Shown here: one piece after another, positions 42,031 to 49,954 of the stretch
How the letters are laid out: every line of letters begins with the position of its first letter
Position numbering within the stretch: the first letter of the stretch is position 1
Origin: Paraconexibacter antarcticus
GTDB lineage: Bacteria > Actinomycetota > Thermoleophilia > Solirubrobacterales > Solirubrobacteraceae
Assembly (NCBI RefSeq): GCF_024220175.1
Contig: NZ_CP098502.1
Span: forward strand, 248,001-312,000
DNA: 64,000 nt
Reading direction: 5' to 3'
Translations under genes and position numbers: made by a program
Notes under the pieces: generated by a model
Told to the model about the DNA's origin: nothing
What the model saw: the letters and a program-made list of their open reading frames with translations, nothing else
Database searches by the model: none

Positions 42031-42118
42031 CCGGGTGGTGCTCGCGAGGCCCGCGGCGCTGAGGCGCCGGGTGGTGCTCGCGAGGCCGCGGCGGCGCGCC
42101 GGGTGGTGCTCGCGAGGC
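42031..42118. repeat. Three direct copies of a 20-bp GC-rich repeat
   Basis: CCGGGTGGTGCTCGCGAGGC occurs at 42031-42050, 42067-42086 and 42099-42118, with 16 and 12 bases between. The spacers are GC-rich and also similar to each other. It lies in the 490-base gap (41997-42486) between convergent genes, which otherwise holds two long palindromes and no gene that I can support. Confidence 0.85.
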
Positions 42119-42205
42119 CGCGGCGCTGACGCGAGAGGGCCCTTACAGGTGCGAGGCGCTCGAACAGCGGGCTGGTTACGGGGGTGGGGAGATGCTCGCG
42201 TGGCG

Positions 42206-42252
42206 AGGTGTGACCTCCCAGCGTGGCTCTGGTGAGGCGGGAGGTCACACCT
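42206..42252. repeat. Inverted repeat, 14-bp perfect arms
   Basis: AGGTGTGACCTCCC (42206-42219) and GGGAGGTCACACCT (42239-42252) are perfect complements around a 19-nt loop. It lies between the convergent SnoaL-like and VWA genes. It may be a bidirectional terminator or a repeat element; there is no T tract. Confidence 0.85.
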
Positions 42253-42263
42253 GGGTCCGCGGC

Positions 42264-42316
42264 GCGGTGAGTGGAGGATCGCGGTTGCTCAGCAACCGCG
42301 ATCCTCCACTCACCGC
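42264..42316. repeat. 53-bp perfect palindrome
   Basis: The arms 42264-42289 and 42291-42316 (26 bp each) are perfectly complementary around a single C at 42290; the centre reads GGTTGCT-C-AGCAACC. It starts 12 bases after the other palindrome. Such a long unbroken palindrome with no loop is unusual in a terminator and could extrude as a cruciform. Confidence 0.9.
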
Positions 42317-42486
42317 CGGACCCGCACGAACGCCCCGCCATCCGAGCCTTCGTGCGCCTCGGCCACGCGGCAGCCTCCCTCCGCCGTAACCAGACGGCTG
42401 TAAGCGCGACGCGCCCACGCAGCCTCACTGCGCTTAGCACCGCGTGCCTCGCGTCCCGCGCCTCGCCGCGCGGCGCCCGCGCCGCC

Positions 42487-43425
42487 CTACATCGCCCGCC
42501 GCCGCGCCGCGAGGCCGCCGGCGGCGATGAGCAGCAGCAGGCCCGCGCCGAGCGGGTAGCCGACCGCGTCGCGGGTGACGGGCTTGGAGCCGAGCTGCGA
42601 CCCGAGCGCCTGGTAGATCGACCCGAGCCGGCCGGCGTCCTGGGCGGTGAAGGCGCGGCCGCCGCTGGCGTCCGCGATCTGGCGCATCCCCTCGGGATCG
42701 GGGACGGCGGGGAGCGGCGGGCCGAAGGGGTCGGGGTTCGGGACCGTCGCGTCGGCGCTGCCGAGCGCCACGGTGTAGACGGGGACATTCATTGCCTTCG
42801 CCTGCCGCGCGACGTCGACCGGGTCGGAGCCCTGCGTCGTCGTACCGTCGCTGAGGAGGACGATGGCGGCGGGCGTGCGCGTCGTCTTCTTCGGGCGCAG
42901 GAGCCCGAGGGCGACGGCGAGGGCGTCGCCGGTCGCCGTGCCGCCGTTCGCGACCTGGCGGGCGATGGCGGCCTTCGTCACCGCGTGGTTCGTCGAGGGC
43001 GCCTCGACGTCGTCCGGCTCGGCCGAGTAGGCGACGATGCCGACCTTCACGCCGCTCGGGAGCTTGTCGACGAAGGACGTCGCCGCGTTCTTCGCCGCCG
43101 TGAGCCGATCGGGCGTGACGTCGTTCGCCGCCATCGAGCCCGAGTGGTCGGTGACGAGCATGATCGACGCCTCCTGGAGCGCGACGCGGACCGTGTGCTT
43201 CGGGTGAGCCGCGGCGACGACGAGGGCGGCGAGGGCCGCGAGCGCGACCGCCGACGGCAGCCAGCGCCAGTACGCCTCCTGCGGGTTCGCGGCCCGGGCG
43301 AGGGACGCCGCGGCCGGGAAGCGCATCGCGAAGCGGTCCCGGCGGCGGCTGCGCGAGGCCATGAGCAGGGCGAGCGCCGGGATCGCGAGCAGACCGAGGA
43401 GGGCGATGGGGGTCGCGAACGTCAC
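42487..43425 (-). CDS. VWA-domain membrane protein (BatA-like)
   Basis: A 312-residue protein with N-terminal membrane helices (PIALLGLLAIPALALLMASR and LPSAVALAALAALVVAAAHP), a von Willebrand factor A domain with the metal site IMLVTDHSGSMAANDVTPDR (D-x-S-x-S), AIVLLSDGTTTQGSDPVDVA, and a C-terminal helix (GAGLLLLIAAGGLAARRRAM). It is the last gene of a MoxR-linked operon; its start overlaps the DUF58 stop by four bases. These operons are thought to assist folding or metal insertion of partner proteins, and its exact job is unknown. Confidence 0.9.
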   Translation of the reverse strand: MTFATPIALLGLLAIPALALLMASRSRRRDRFAMRFPAAASLARAANPQEAYWRWLPSAVALAALAALVVAAAHPKHTVRVALQEASIMLVTDHSGSMAANDVTPDRLTAAKNAATSFVDKLPSGVKVGIVAYSAEPDDVEAPSTNHAVTKAAIARQVANGGTATGDALAVALGLLRPKKTTRTPAAIVLLSDGTTTQGSDPVDVARQAKAMNVPVYTVALGSADATVPNPDPFGPPLPAVPDPEGMRQIADASGGRAFTAQDAGRLGSIYQALGSQLGSKPVTRDAVGYPLGAGLLLLIAAGGLAARRRAM

Positions 43426-44339
43426 CGCAGCTCACGCCCCAGGGCGAGGAGCCAGTTCTCGTCCGTCCCGAGCGCGACGTGCCCGACGCGCAGGCGGCGC
43501 AGCTCGTCGTGCAGGTGGGCGCGGCGCTCGGCCTCGATCGCGGCGAAGCGCTCGCGGAGCGCCCGCGAGGAGGTGTTCACGCGGACGCTGCGGCCGGTCT
43601 CCGGATCGACGACGGACAGCGGGCCGACGTCAGGCAGCTCGAGCTCGCGCGGGTCGAAGATCTCCACGCACAGGAGGGAGTGCCGGGCGCGCAGCGGGCC
43701 GAGCGCGAGCGCCGGGTCGAGCGCCGAGCGGAAGTCGGAGACGATGACGACGAGCGCCGGCTGCTGGGCGAGGCGCCCGAGGGCGGCCGCCGCGTCGTAG
43801 AGCGCATGCTCGTCCTCGGCGCCGTCGGGGGCGACCCCCTCGGAGAGGACGTGCCGCAGCGCGCCGAACGCCGTCCGGCCCGCCCGCAGCGGCGTGATCC
43901 GCGGGGTGCCGGGCGCGCCGAAGCGGACGAGGCCGAGCGCGCCGGCGCGGCGCAGCGCGAGCTGCCCGACGACCTGCGTGACGCCCTCGGCGATGTCCCA
44001 CTTGAGCCGCTGCGCGGTCCCGAAGGCCATCGACGCGGAGACGTCGAGCAGGATCCACGTCGCCTGCGTCCGCTCGGGGACGTGGAGGCGGACGTGGGGC
44101 TCGCCGGTCCGCGCGCTCGCGGCCGGGTCGAGGTGGCGCACGTCGTCCCCGACCTGGTAGCCGCGCAGCTGCGAGAGCTCCGTGCCCGCGCCGACGCCGG
44201 GCGCGCGCAGGTCGCCCGGTTGCGAGCGGGCGCTGTGCCGCGTCAGCGCGACATCGAGGGCGTCGATCATCGGCGCGGGCAGCGGCCCTGGTCCCTGCCG
44301 GGCGGCGGGGAGCTCGAGTGGGGTGCGCCCCTGGATCAA
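43422..44339 (-). CDS. DUF58-domain protein
   Basis: A 305-residue DUF58 protein. Marks: LSQLRGYQVGDDVRHLDPAA (the defining R-x-Y-x-x-G-D-D/E-x-R-x-I/L-D-W/P motif), ERTQATWILLDVSASMAFGT and PALVVIVSDFRSALDPALAL, a degenerate VWA fold with the D-x-S-x-S site. It lies between MoxR and VWA genes with 4-base overlaps on both sides, the standard order of MoxR operons. It probably acts with the ATPase on a substrate. Confidence 0.93.
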   Translation of the reverse strand: MIQGRTPLELPAARQGPGPLPAPMIDALDVALTRHSARSQPGDLRAPGVGAGTELSQLRGYQVGDDVRHLDPAASARTGEPHVRLHVPERTQATWILLDVSASMAFGTAQRLKWDIAEGVTQVVGQLALRRAGALGLVRFGAPGTPRITPLRAGRTAFGALRHVLSEGVAPDGAEDEHALYDAAAALGRLAQQPALVVIVSDFRSALDPALALGPLRARHSLLCVEIFDPRELELPDVGPLSVVDPETGRSVRVNTSSRALRERFAAIEAERRAHLHDELRRLRVGHVALGTDENWLLALGRELR

Positions 44340-45382
44340 GCGGCGCGGCTCCGGCCCGACGTCAGACCGTGGCCCGACGGGTCGGCGACGGTCGCGATCG
44401 TCCGGTCGAGGATGTCGTCCGGCGTGATGCCCGAGGCGAGCGCGTCGTAGGAGAGGACGAGGCGGTGGCGCAGGACATCCCGCGCGAGGTCCCGCACGTC
44501 CTGCGTCGTCGCGTGGCCGCGGCCGCGGAGCAGCGCGAGGACACGCGCCGCGTGGACGAGGCCGATCGAGCCGCGCGGGCTCGCGCCGTGCTGGACCTGA
44601 CCGGAGAGCTCGTGCAGGCCGTGGGCCGCCGGGTTGCGGGTCGCGTCGGTGAGGGCGACGGCGTAGGAGATGACCTCGCGGCCGACGATGACCTCGCGGG
44701 CGGCGTCGCGGTAGCGGGCGAGCCGGTCGAGCGTGAGGAGTTCGCGCACGTCGCGCTCGCCGGCGAGGCTGCGCCCGACGACCGCCGACTCCTCGCTCGT
44801 CGTCGGGTAGTCGACGAGGACCTTCATGAGGAAGCGGTCGACCTGGGCCTCGGGCAGCGGATAGGTGCCCTCGGACTCGATCGGGTTCTGGGTCGCCATG
44901 ACGATGAACGGCTTCGGCACCTCGTAGGCGGTGCCGGCGATCGTCACCTGGCCCTCCTGCATGACCTCGAGCAGCGCCGACTGGACCTTCGCGGGTGCGC
45001 GGTTGATCTCGTCGGCGAGGACGAAGTTCGCGAAGACCGGGCCGAGGCCCGTCTCGAAGTCGCCGCTGTTCGGGCGGTAGATCCGCGTGCCGATGATGTC
45101 CGAGGGCACGAGGTCGGGGGTGAACTGGATCCGCGCGAACGAGCCGCCGAGGACCTGCGACATCGTCTTGATCGTCAGCGTCTTCGCCAGGCCGGGGACG
45201 CCCTCGAGGAGGACGTGACCGCCGGCGAGCAGCGCGACGAGCAGGCGCTCGAGCATCGCGTCCTGGCCGACGATGACCTGCTTGATCTCTTGCAGCGCCT
45301 CCTGGAGGGCGGCGCGCGGGTCGTCCGAGACCGGCGCGGGCTGCGCGGGGTCCGGCTGGCTGGGCGGCGTGAAGTCGGTCAT
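44336..45382 (-). CDS. MoxR-family AAA+ ATPase
   Basis: A 348-residue AAA+ ATPase. Walker A is HVLLEGVPGLAKTLTIKTM, Walker B is FANFVLADEINRAPAKVQSA, sensor 1 lies in KPFIVMATQNPIESEGTYPL and the second region shows PEAQVDRFLMKVLVDYPTTS. Members act as chaperone-like ATPases. The ATG is at 45380-45382 and the stop overlaps the DUF58 start. The 45-base gap to the upstream VWA gene is small, so one transcript from the htrA promoter is likely. Confidence 0.95.
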   Translation of the reverse strand: MTDFTPPSQPDPAQPAPVSDDPRAALQEALQEIKQVIVGQDAMLERLLVALLAGGHVLLEGVPGLAKTLTIKTMSQVLGGSFARIQFTPDLVPSDIIGTRIYRPNSGDFETGLGPVFANFVLADEINRAPAKVQSALLEVMQEGQVTIAGTAYEVPKPFIVMATQNPIESEGTYPLPEAQVDRFLMKVLVDYPTTSEESAVVGRSLAGERDVRELLTLDRLARYRDAAREVIVGREVISYAVALTDATRNPAAHGLHELSGQVQHGASPRGSIGLVHAARVLALLRGRGHATTQDVRDLARDVLRHRLVLSYDALASGITPDDILDRTIATVADPSGHGLTSGRSRAA

Positions 45383-45427
45383 GGTCTGTGGGGGGCCTGA
45401 GGGGTCGGGGTCACGGGGAAGAGGGAC

Positions 45428-46393
45428 TCAGATGAGGCGGCCGAACCAGCGCACCGAGGTGCCGCCGCCGATGAGCATGAGCAGCGCCGCGGCAGCCGCG
45501 AAGGCGGGGACGATCGAGCGCTTCGCCTTGCGGGTGCCGAGCTCGGAGCCGAGGCGCTCGTACACCTGCGAGAGCTTGGCCGACGACGCGCTCGCGTAGA
45601 ACGCGCCGCCGCCCGCCTCGGCCATCTGCCGCAGCGTCGTGGGATCCGGCGGGACGGGCTTCGTCTGGTAGGTGCCGTTCCTGCGCATGACCCGGATCGT
45701 CCCGTTCGGCGTGCCGAGCGCGACGGTGTAGACCCGCACGCCGGCCTTCTTCGCGGCCGCCGCCGCCTTCACGGGATCGACGCCGCGGGTCGAGGCGCCG
45801 TCGGAGAGCAGGACGATCGCGGCGGGGGCGCGGCTGTCGGTCTGCTGGCGGCGGCTCGACGGGCGCAGGATGCCGACCGCGGTCTGGACGGCGACCCCGG
45901 TCGCGGTGCCACCGCCGGCCTGCATCTGCTGCAGCGCGTCGAAGGCGGCGGCCCGGTCCTGCGTCGGGGACTGCAGGACCGACGCGCGCTGGTTGAACGC
46001 CATGATCCCGATGTTCACGCGCTTCGGGATCGTGTTGAGGAACTGCTCGGCCGCGTCACGCGCGGCGCTCAGGCGGTCCGGGGTGATGTCGGTGGCGAGC
46101 ATCGAGCCGCTCACGTCGGTCATGAGCATGATCGACGCGCGCTCGACGGGCACGGCGACGGACCGCTGCGGTCGCGCGACGGCGAGCAGCAGCGCGACGA
46201 GGGCGAGGCCGAAGATGAGGTACGGGACGTGCCGTCGCGGGCCGGGCCGCTGCGGGCTGTGCGAGTCGGCGAGCACGGGCGAGGCGAAGGCCGCGGCCGC
46301 CCGCCCCTGCTGCCGGGTGCGCGCGACGTAGACGGCGACGAGCACCGGCACCACCACGAGCGCCAGGAGGGCGGTCGGGTGGCCGAAGCTCAC
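45428..46393 (-). CDS. VWA-domain membrane protein (BatB/BatA-like)
   Basis: A 321-residue protein resembling the VWA gene at the operon end. It has an N-terminal helix (ALLALVVVPVLVAVYVARTR), a second helix (PYLIFGLALVALLLAVARPQ), the metal site ASIMLMTDVSGSMLATDITP, PAAIVLLSDGASTRGVDPVK, and a C-terminal helix (IVPAFAAAAALLMLIGGGTS). Its start overlaps the HtrA stop by four bases. The two VWA genes flanking MoxR and DUF58 probably arose by duplication. Confidence 0.9.
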   Translation of the reverse strand: MSFGHPTALLALVVVPVLVAVYVARTRQQGRAAAAFASPVLADSHSPQRPGPRRHVPYLIFGLALVALLLAVARPQRSVAVPVERASIMLMTDVSGSMLATDITPDRLSAARDAAEQFLNTIPKRVNIGIMAFNQRASVLQSPTQDRAAAFDALQQMQAGGGTATGVAVQTAVGILRPSSRRQQTDSRAPAAIVLLSDGASTRGVDPVKAAAAAKKAGVRVYTVALGTPNGTIRVMRRNGTYQTKPVPPDPTTLRQMAEAGGGAFYASASSAKLSQVYERLGSELGTRKAKRSIVPAFAAAAALLMLIGGGTSVRWFGRLI

Positions 46394-47643
46394 GGGGTCG
46401 TCGCGGGTCGGACGCCGAGCGTGATCGTCCGGTCGACCACCTCACCCGTGTCGCGGCGGACCTTCACGGTGATCTTGTCGCCGGGCTGGTGGGCGTTGAC
46501 GATCCGGGAGATGTCGGAGAACTCGCGGATCTGGTCGCCGTCGATCGAGAGGATGACGTCGCCCGACACGAGGCCGCCGGCCTCGGCGGGGCCGCCGGGC
46601 GTCGTCTGCGTGAGCGTCGCGCCGGTGCCCGATGCCGAGGGCTGGGAGGTGATCCCGAGCCAGGCGCGGTCGATCCTCTTCCCCTTCGCGAGAGCGGGGA
46701 TGACCTGGCGGACGGTGTTCGACGTCACGGCGAAGCCGATGCCGATGTTGCCGCCCTGGCCCGAGGATGAGCCGCCGGTCTCGATCTGCGAGTTCACGCC
46801 GATGACCTTGCCGCCGGTGTCGAGCAGCGGCCCGCCGGAGTTGCCGGGGTTGATCGCGGCGTCGGTCTGCAGCGCGTCGTCGATCTCGTAGTTGTTCGGC
46901 GCGGGGATCGCGCGGGCGAGGCCCGAGATGATGCCCTCGGTGAGCGTCCGGTCCAGGCCGAACGGGTTGCCGATGGCGACGACCTGGTCGCCGACCCGCA
47001 CGGCGCTCGAGTCGGCGAGCTGGAGGGGCTTCGCGTCGGCCGGGGCGGACCCGGCGGGGAGCTTCACGACGGCGAGGTCGCTCGACGGATCGGTGCCCTT
47101 GACCTCCGCGGTGATGTCGCGACCGGTCGGGCCGAAGCGGACGGTGACGGTCTTCGCGTTGTCGACGACGTGGGCGTTCGTCGCGATCGTCTGGCGGTCT
47201 TTCACGAGGAACCCCGTCCCCTCGCCCGTCCCGGTCCGGATCGAGACGACGGCAGGGCTCGCGAGCGCGTAGATCTTCGTCGCGCGCGACTCGCCGGCCT
47301 TCGGCTTGATCGGCGTCGACGGCAGCGCCGGGAGCGCGGCGGTCGTGGACGCCCGGTGGCGGTCGTCGTGCGTGCCGATGAGGTAGCCGCCGGCGGCGAT
47401 GACGCCCACGGTCCCCGCGACGAGACCGGCGACGATCGCGCGGCGGTAGGGCGGAGGGGGCGGGGCGTCGGCGACGGCGACGCGGGGCGGAGCGGCGCCG
47501 ACAGCCGGCTGCGCGCGCGTCGGCGCCTCCGCCGCCGCGTCCTCCTCGACGTCGGGATCGGGCGCGTCGCCGCGGCGGCCGGAGGGCGCCTTCGACAGTT
47601 CGTCTCGCCAGGGGCCGGACCAGAGATGTCGCGGGGAGGGCAT
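46390..47643 (-). CDS. HtrA-type serine protease with PDZ domain
   Basis: A 417-residue membrane-anchored protease. It has a cytoplasmic lead rich in proline, a transmembrane helix (AIVAGLVAGTVGVIAAGGYL), then the trypsin-like domain with histidine in RQTIATNAHVVDNAKTVTVR, aspartate in GTDPSSDLAVVKLPAG and serine in TDAAINPGNSGGPLLDTGGK, and a C-terminal PDZ (GGLVSGDVILSIDGDQIREF). It degrades or refolds damaged exported proteins. It opens the MoxR operon, and linkage of a quality-control protease to VWA/MoxR proteins suggests shared envelope duty. Confidence 0.93.
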   Translation of the reverse strand: MPSPRHLWSGPWRDELSKAPSGRRGDAPDPDVEEDAAAEAPTRAQPAVGAAPPRVAVADAPPPPPYRRAIVAGLVAGTVGVIAAGGYLIGTHDDRHRASTTAALPALPSTPIKPKAGESRATKIYALASPAVVSIRTGTGEGTGFLVKDRQTIATNAHVVDNAKTVTVRFGPTGRDITAEVKGTDPSSDLAVVKLPAGSAPADAKPLQLADSSAVRVGDQVVAIGNPFGLDRTLTEGIISGLARAIPAPNNYEIDDALQTDAAINPGNSGGPLLDTGGKVIGVNSQIETGGSSSGQGGNIGIGFAVTSNTVRQVIPALAKGKRIDRAWLGITSQPSASGTGATLTQTTPGGPAEAGGLVSGDVILSIDGDQIREFSDISRIVNAHQPGDKITVKVRRDTGEVVDRTITLGVRPATTP

Positions 47644-47817
47644 CGTGTTCGAACCTAGGTGCCCGACTTATGCGTGGTCTTAACCGGTGCTGAGCGATCC
47701 CTGAGCGGCGTCACGATCCCAGCAGCCTCTCAGGAAAGCCCCGCGGGCGGCCCAGCCCCGGCCCTCCAGCCTGCCCGCCATGTCGCTCTCCACCACCCCG
47801 GGGCGGCCTCGGCGCGG

Positions 47818-49290
47818 GTCTTCGGGTTCAGCAGCTGGGCGATCCTCGTGCCGCAGGCGCTGATGAGCGTCGCGAGCGTCTGGCTCGTCCACGACCTCGT
47901 CGCGCGCCGGTTCGGGCGGGCAGCCGGGTTCGCCGGCGGCCTCGCGCTCGCCGCCACGCCGATCATCTTCGCGATGTCGCGCCACAACAACCCCGACGCG
48001 CTGCCCGTCCTCTGCTCGACGGCGGCGCTGTGGTTCCTCGTCCGCGCGCTGGAGGACGGCCGCACCCGCTGACCCGTCCTCTCCGGCTTCATGGTCGGCC
48101 TCGGCTTCGAGACGAAGATGGCCGCGGCGCTGCTCGTCGTCCCGGCGGCCGCGGCCGCGTACCTGTACGTCGCGCCGAAGGGCCGCACCATCGCAGGGAA
48201 ACAGCTCTCGCTCGGCGGCGCCGCGCTGGCGGTCGTCGGGCTCGCGTGGACGGTGCTCGTGTGGCTCACGCCCGCCGGCCGCCGCCCCTGAGTGTCCGGC
48301 ACGAGCGACAACTCGATCTGGTCGCTCATCTTCGGCTACGACGGGCTCGGCCGGGTCGACGGCCAGGCGGGCGGGCCGACCGGCGCCGCCGGTCCCGGGG
48401 GTCCCGGCGGTCGGCGGTCCCGGCGGCGGGGGTGGTGGCCTCTTCGGCGGCGACCCCGGCGCCTGGCGCCTGCTGAACGACGCGCTCGGCGGGCAGGCCG
48501 GCTGGCTGCTCGGCTTCGCCGTCGTCGGCGGGCTCGCCCTCCTCGTGTCGACGCGTCTGCGCCGCAGCGACGCCCGCACCGGCTGGCTCATCGCGGTCGG
48601 CGGCACGTTCGCGACAACGGCCTGCGTCTTCAGCACCGCGACGGGCATCTTCCACCCCTACCCGGCATCGCTCGGCTGGCTGCCGCCGGTCCTCGGCGCG
48701 GCCGCCGTCGTCGCCGCGGTCGCCCTGGCGCTGCTCGGCGCCGGGCGGGCGCGGGCGGTCGCCGTCGGCGCGATCACCGCGGTGCTTCTCATCGCCCCCG
48801 CGACGTGGGCCGCGCAGACGCTCGACCACGCGACGAGCTCGACCTTCCCGGCCGGCGGCCCGGCGAGCGCCGCCGGCGGCTTCGGCGGGCCGGGCGCGGG
48901 CGCGACGGGCGACATGTTCGGCGGCAGTACGAGCCTCACCGCGGCACTCGCCTACGCGAAGGCGCACGGCGGCGGCACCGTCGCGGTCTCGAGCCAGCAG
49001 GGCGCCTCGGCCGCGATCGTCGCGAGCCCCGGCCCCCCGCGGACGTCGCGGCTCTGGGCGGCTTCTCCGGCCGCGAGAGCGAGGTCTCGATCACGTGGCT
49101 CGTCGACGCGGTCCGCGCCGGGAGGATCCGTTACGTCCTGACCGACGGGGCGGGCGGCGGCCCGCAGGACAGCCGCGTGGGCTCGAGCCTGCTCATGGCC
49201 GCGGTGCAGAAGGCGGGCGCCCGGACCACGGTGAGCGGCCTGTACGACCTGCAGGGCCGGGCGAGCGCCCTGACGGCGCTCGCCGGCTGA
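47818..49290 (+). pseudogene. ArnT/family-39 glycosyltransferase, decayed
   Basis: Fragments in order match the membrane part of a family-39-type glycosyltransferase: ILVPQALMSVASVWLVHDLV, RRFGRAAGFAGGLALAATPI, HNNPDALPVLCSTAALWFLV, then TGA at 48070-48072, VGLGFETKMAAALLVVPAAA, TGA at 48289-48291, DNSIWSLIFGYDGLGRVDGQ, a shift near 48400-48430, WLLGFAVVGGLALLVSTRLR, then a second shift near 49030 and FSGRESEVSITWLVDAVRAG to the end. The N-terminal catalytic loop is missing. At least two nonsense and two frameshift changes make it non-functional. The intact ancestor would have moved sugars from a polyprenyl carrier. Confidence 0.9.
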
Positions 49291-49324
49291 CCCGCGGTGA
49301 GGCGGCGGCGCGGACGCCGCCGCC

Positions 49325-49627
49325 TCACCCGTGCGCGACCGGACGCGGCAGGTTGCCGGTCACCACGGCCGCGGGGCGCTCACGCCGGCGTGCCGCGAGG
49401 GACTGCGGCTCGCCGCGCGAGGTCTGGGGCGCCGCCGGAGCGGCGCCGTCGAGGAGGCGGAGCGTCACGGCGCAGATGCCGCCGGCGACGGTCACGATGA
49501 GCAGGAGCGTGAAGGCGACGGCGAGCACGGAGGACGCCGTCCACATCCACGCCTCGACGCCGACGACGCCGAACACGACGACGTTCGCGAGGGCGATGAA
49601 GAGCCCGGGGGAGCGATCGATGAGCAT
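49325..49627 (-). CDS. Small membrane protein, 100 residues
   Basis: An N-terminal pair of hydrophobic segments (GLFIALANVVVFGVVGVEAW and SVLAVAFTLLLIVTVAGGIC) is followed by a polar arginine-rich tail. ATG 49627 is the first start; codon character is good. No family is recognised. It is convergent with the glycosyltransferase pseudogene. Confidence 0.6.
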   Translation of the reverse strand: MLIDRSPGLFIALANVVVFGVVGVEAWMWTASSVLAVAFTLLLIVTVAGGICAVTLRLLDGAAPAAPQTSRGEPQSLAARRRERPAAVVTGNLPRPVAHG

Positions 49628-49954
49628 GCGTCGATGCTGTCGCCCCCGGGACCCCGTCCTCCGGACGGCCCACGGGCCTGGCTGCGTAGTTCGCCGCGGC
49701 CGTCGCTGCGGGCGGTCCGCGGACCGCCGCCCGTCCCCCGCGCCGCCCCCGCCCCCGCCCCGCCACGCCGCCCCCGTCCCGCCGCCCGCCGTCCCGCCGC
49801 CCGCCGTCCCGCCCCCTCACCCCGGCCCCGCGAGATCTGAATGAAGGTTCACGGTGCCCTGAGCACCCTGAACCTTCATTCACCTCGCGCCGGGCCGCCT
49901 GCAGGCCGGGGACGACCGGCAGGAGTTCCGCCCGCGCGCGCGTAATCCGCAGGC
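49628..49954. other. Gap with low-complexity repeat and palindrome
   Basis: No gene. Between about 49770 and 49815 a C-rich tract repeats a unit of about 15 bases (CCCGCCGCCCGCCGT). The hairpin at 49838-49882 is listed separately. The promoter of the following secreted-protein gene should be here, but no clear -35/-10 pair is visible. Confidence 0.6.
49838..49882. repeat. Palindrome family A, copy 1
   Basis: TGAATGAAGGTTCA (49838-49851) pairs perfectly with TGAACCTTCATTCA (49869-49882); inside it GGTGC pairs with GCACC around a CCTGA loop. A related palindrome occurs at 54473-54517. It is intergenic and could act as a terminator or be a REP-like repeat. Confidence 0.85.

Noticed and set aside
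42031..42118. Possible CRISPR array
   Set aside because: There are only three repeats of 20 bases with spacers of 12-16 bases that resemble one another, and no cas genes are present.
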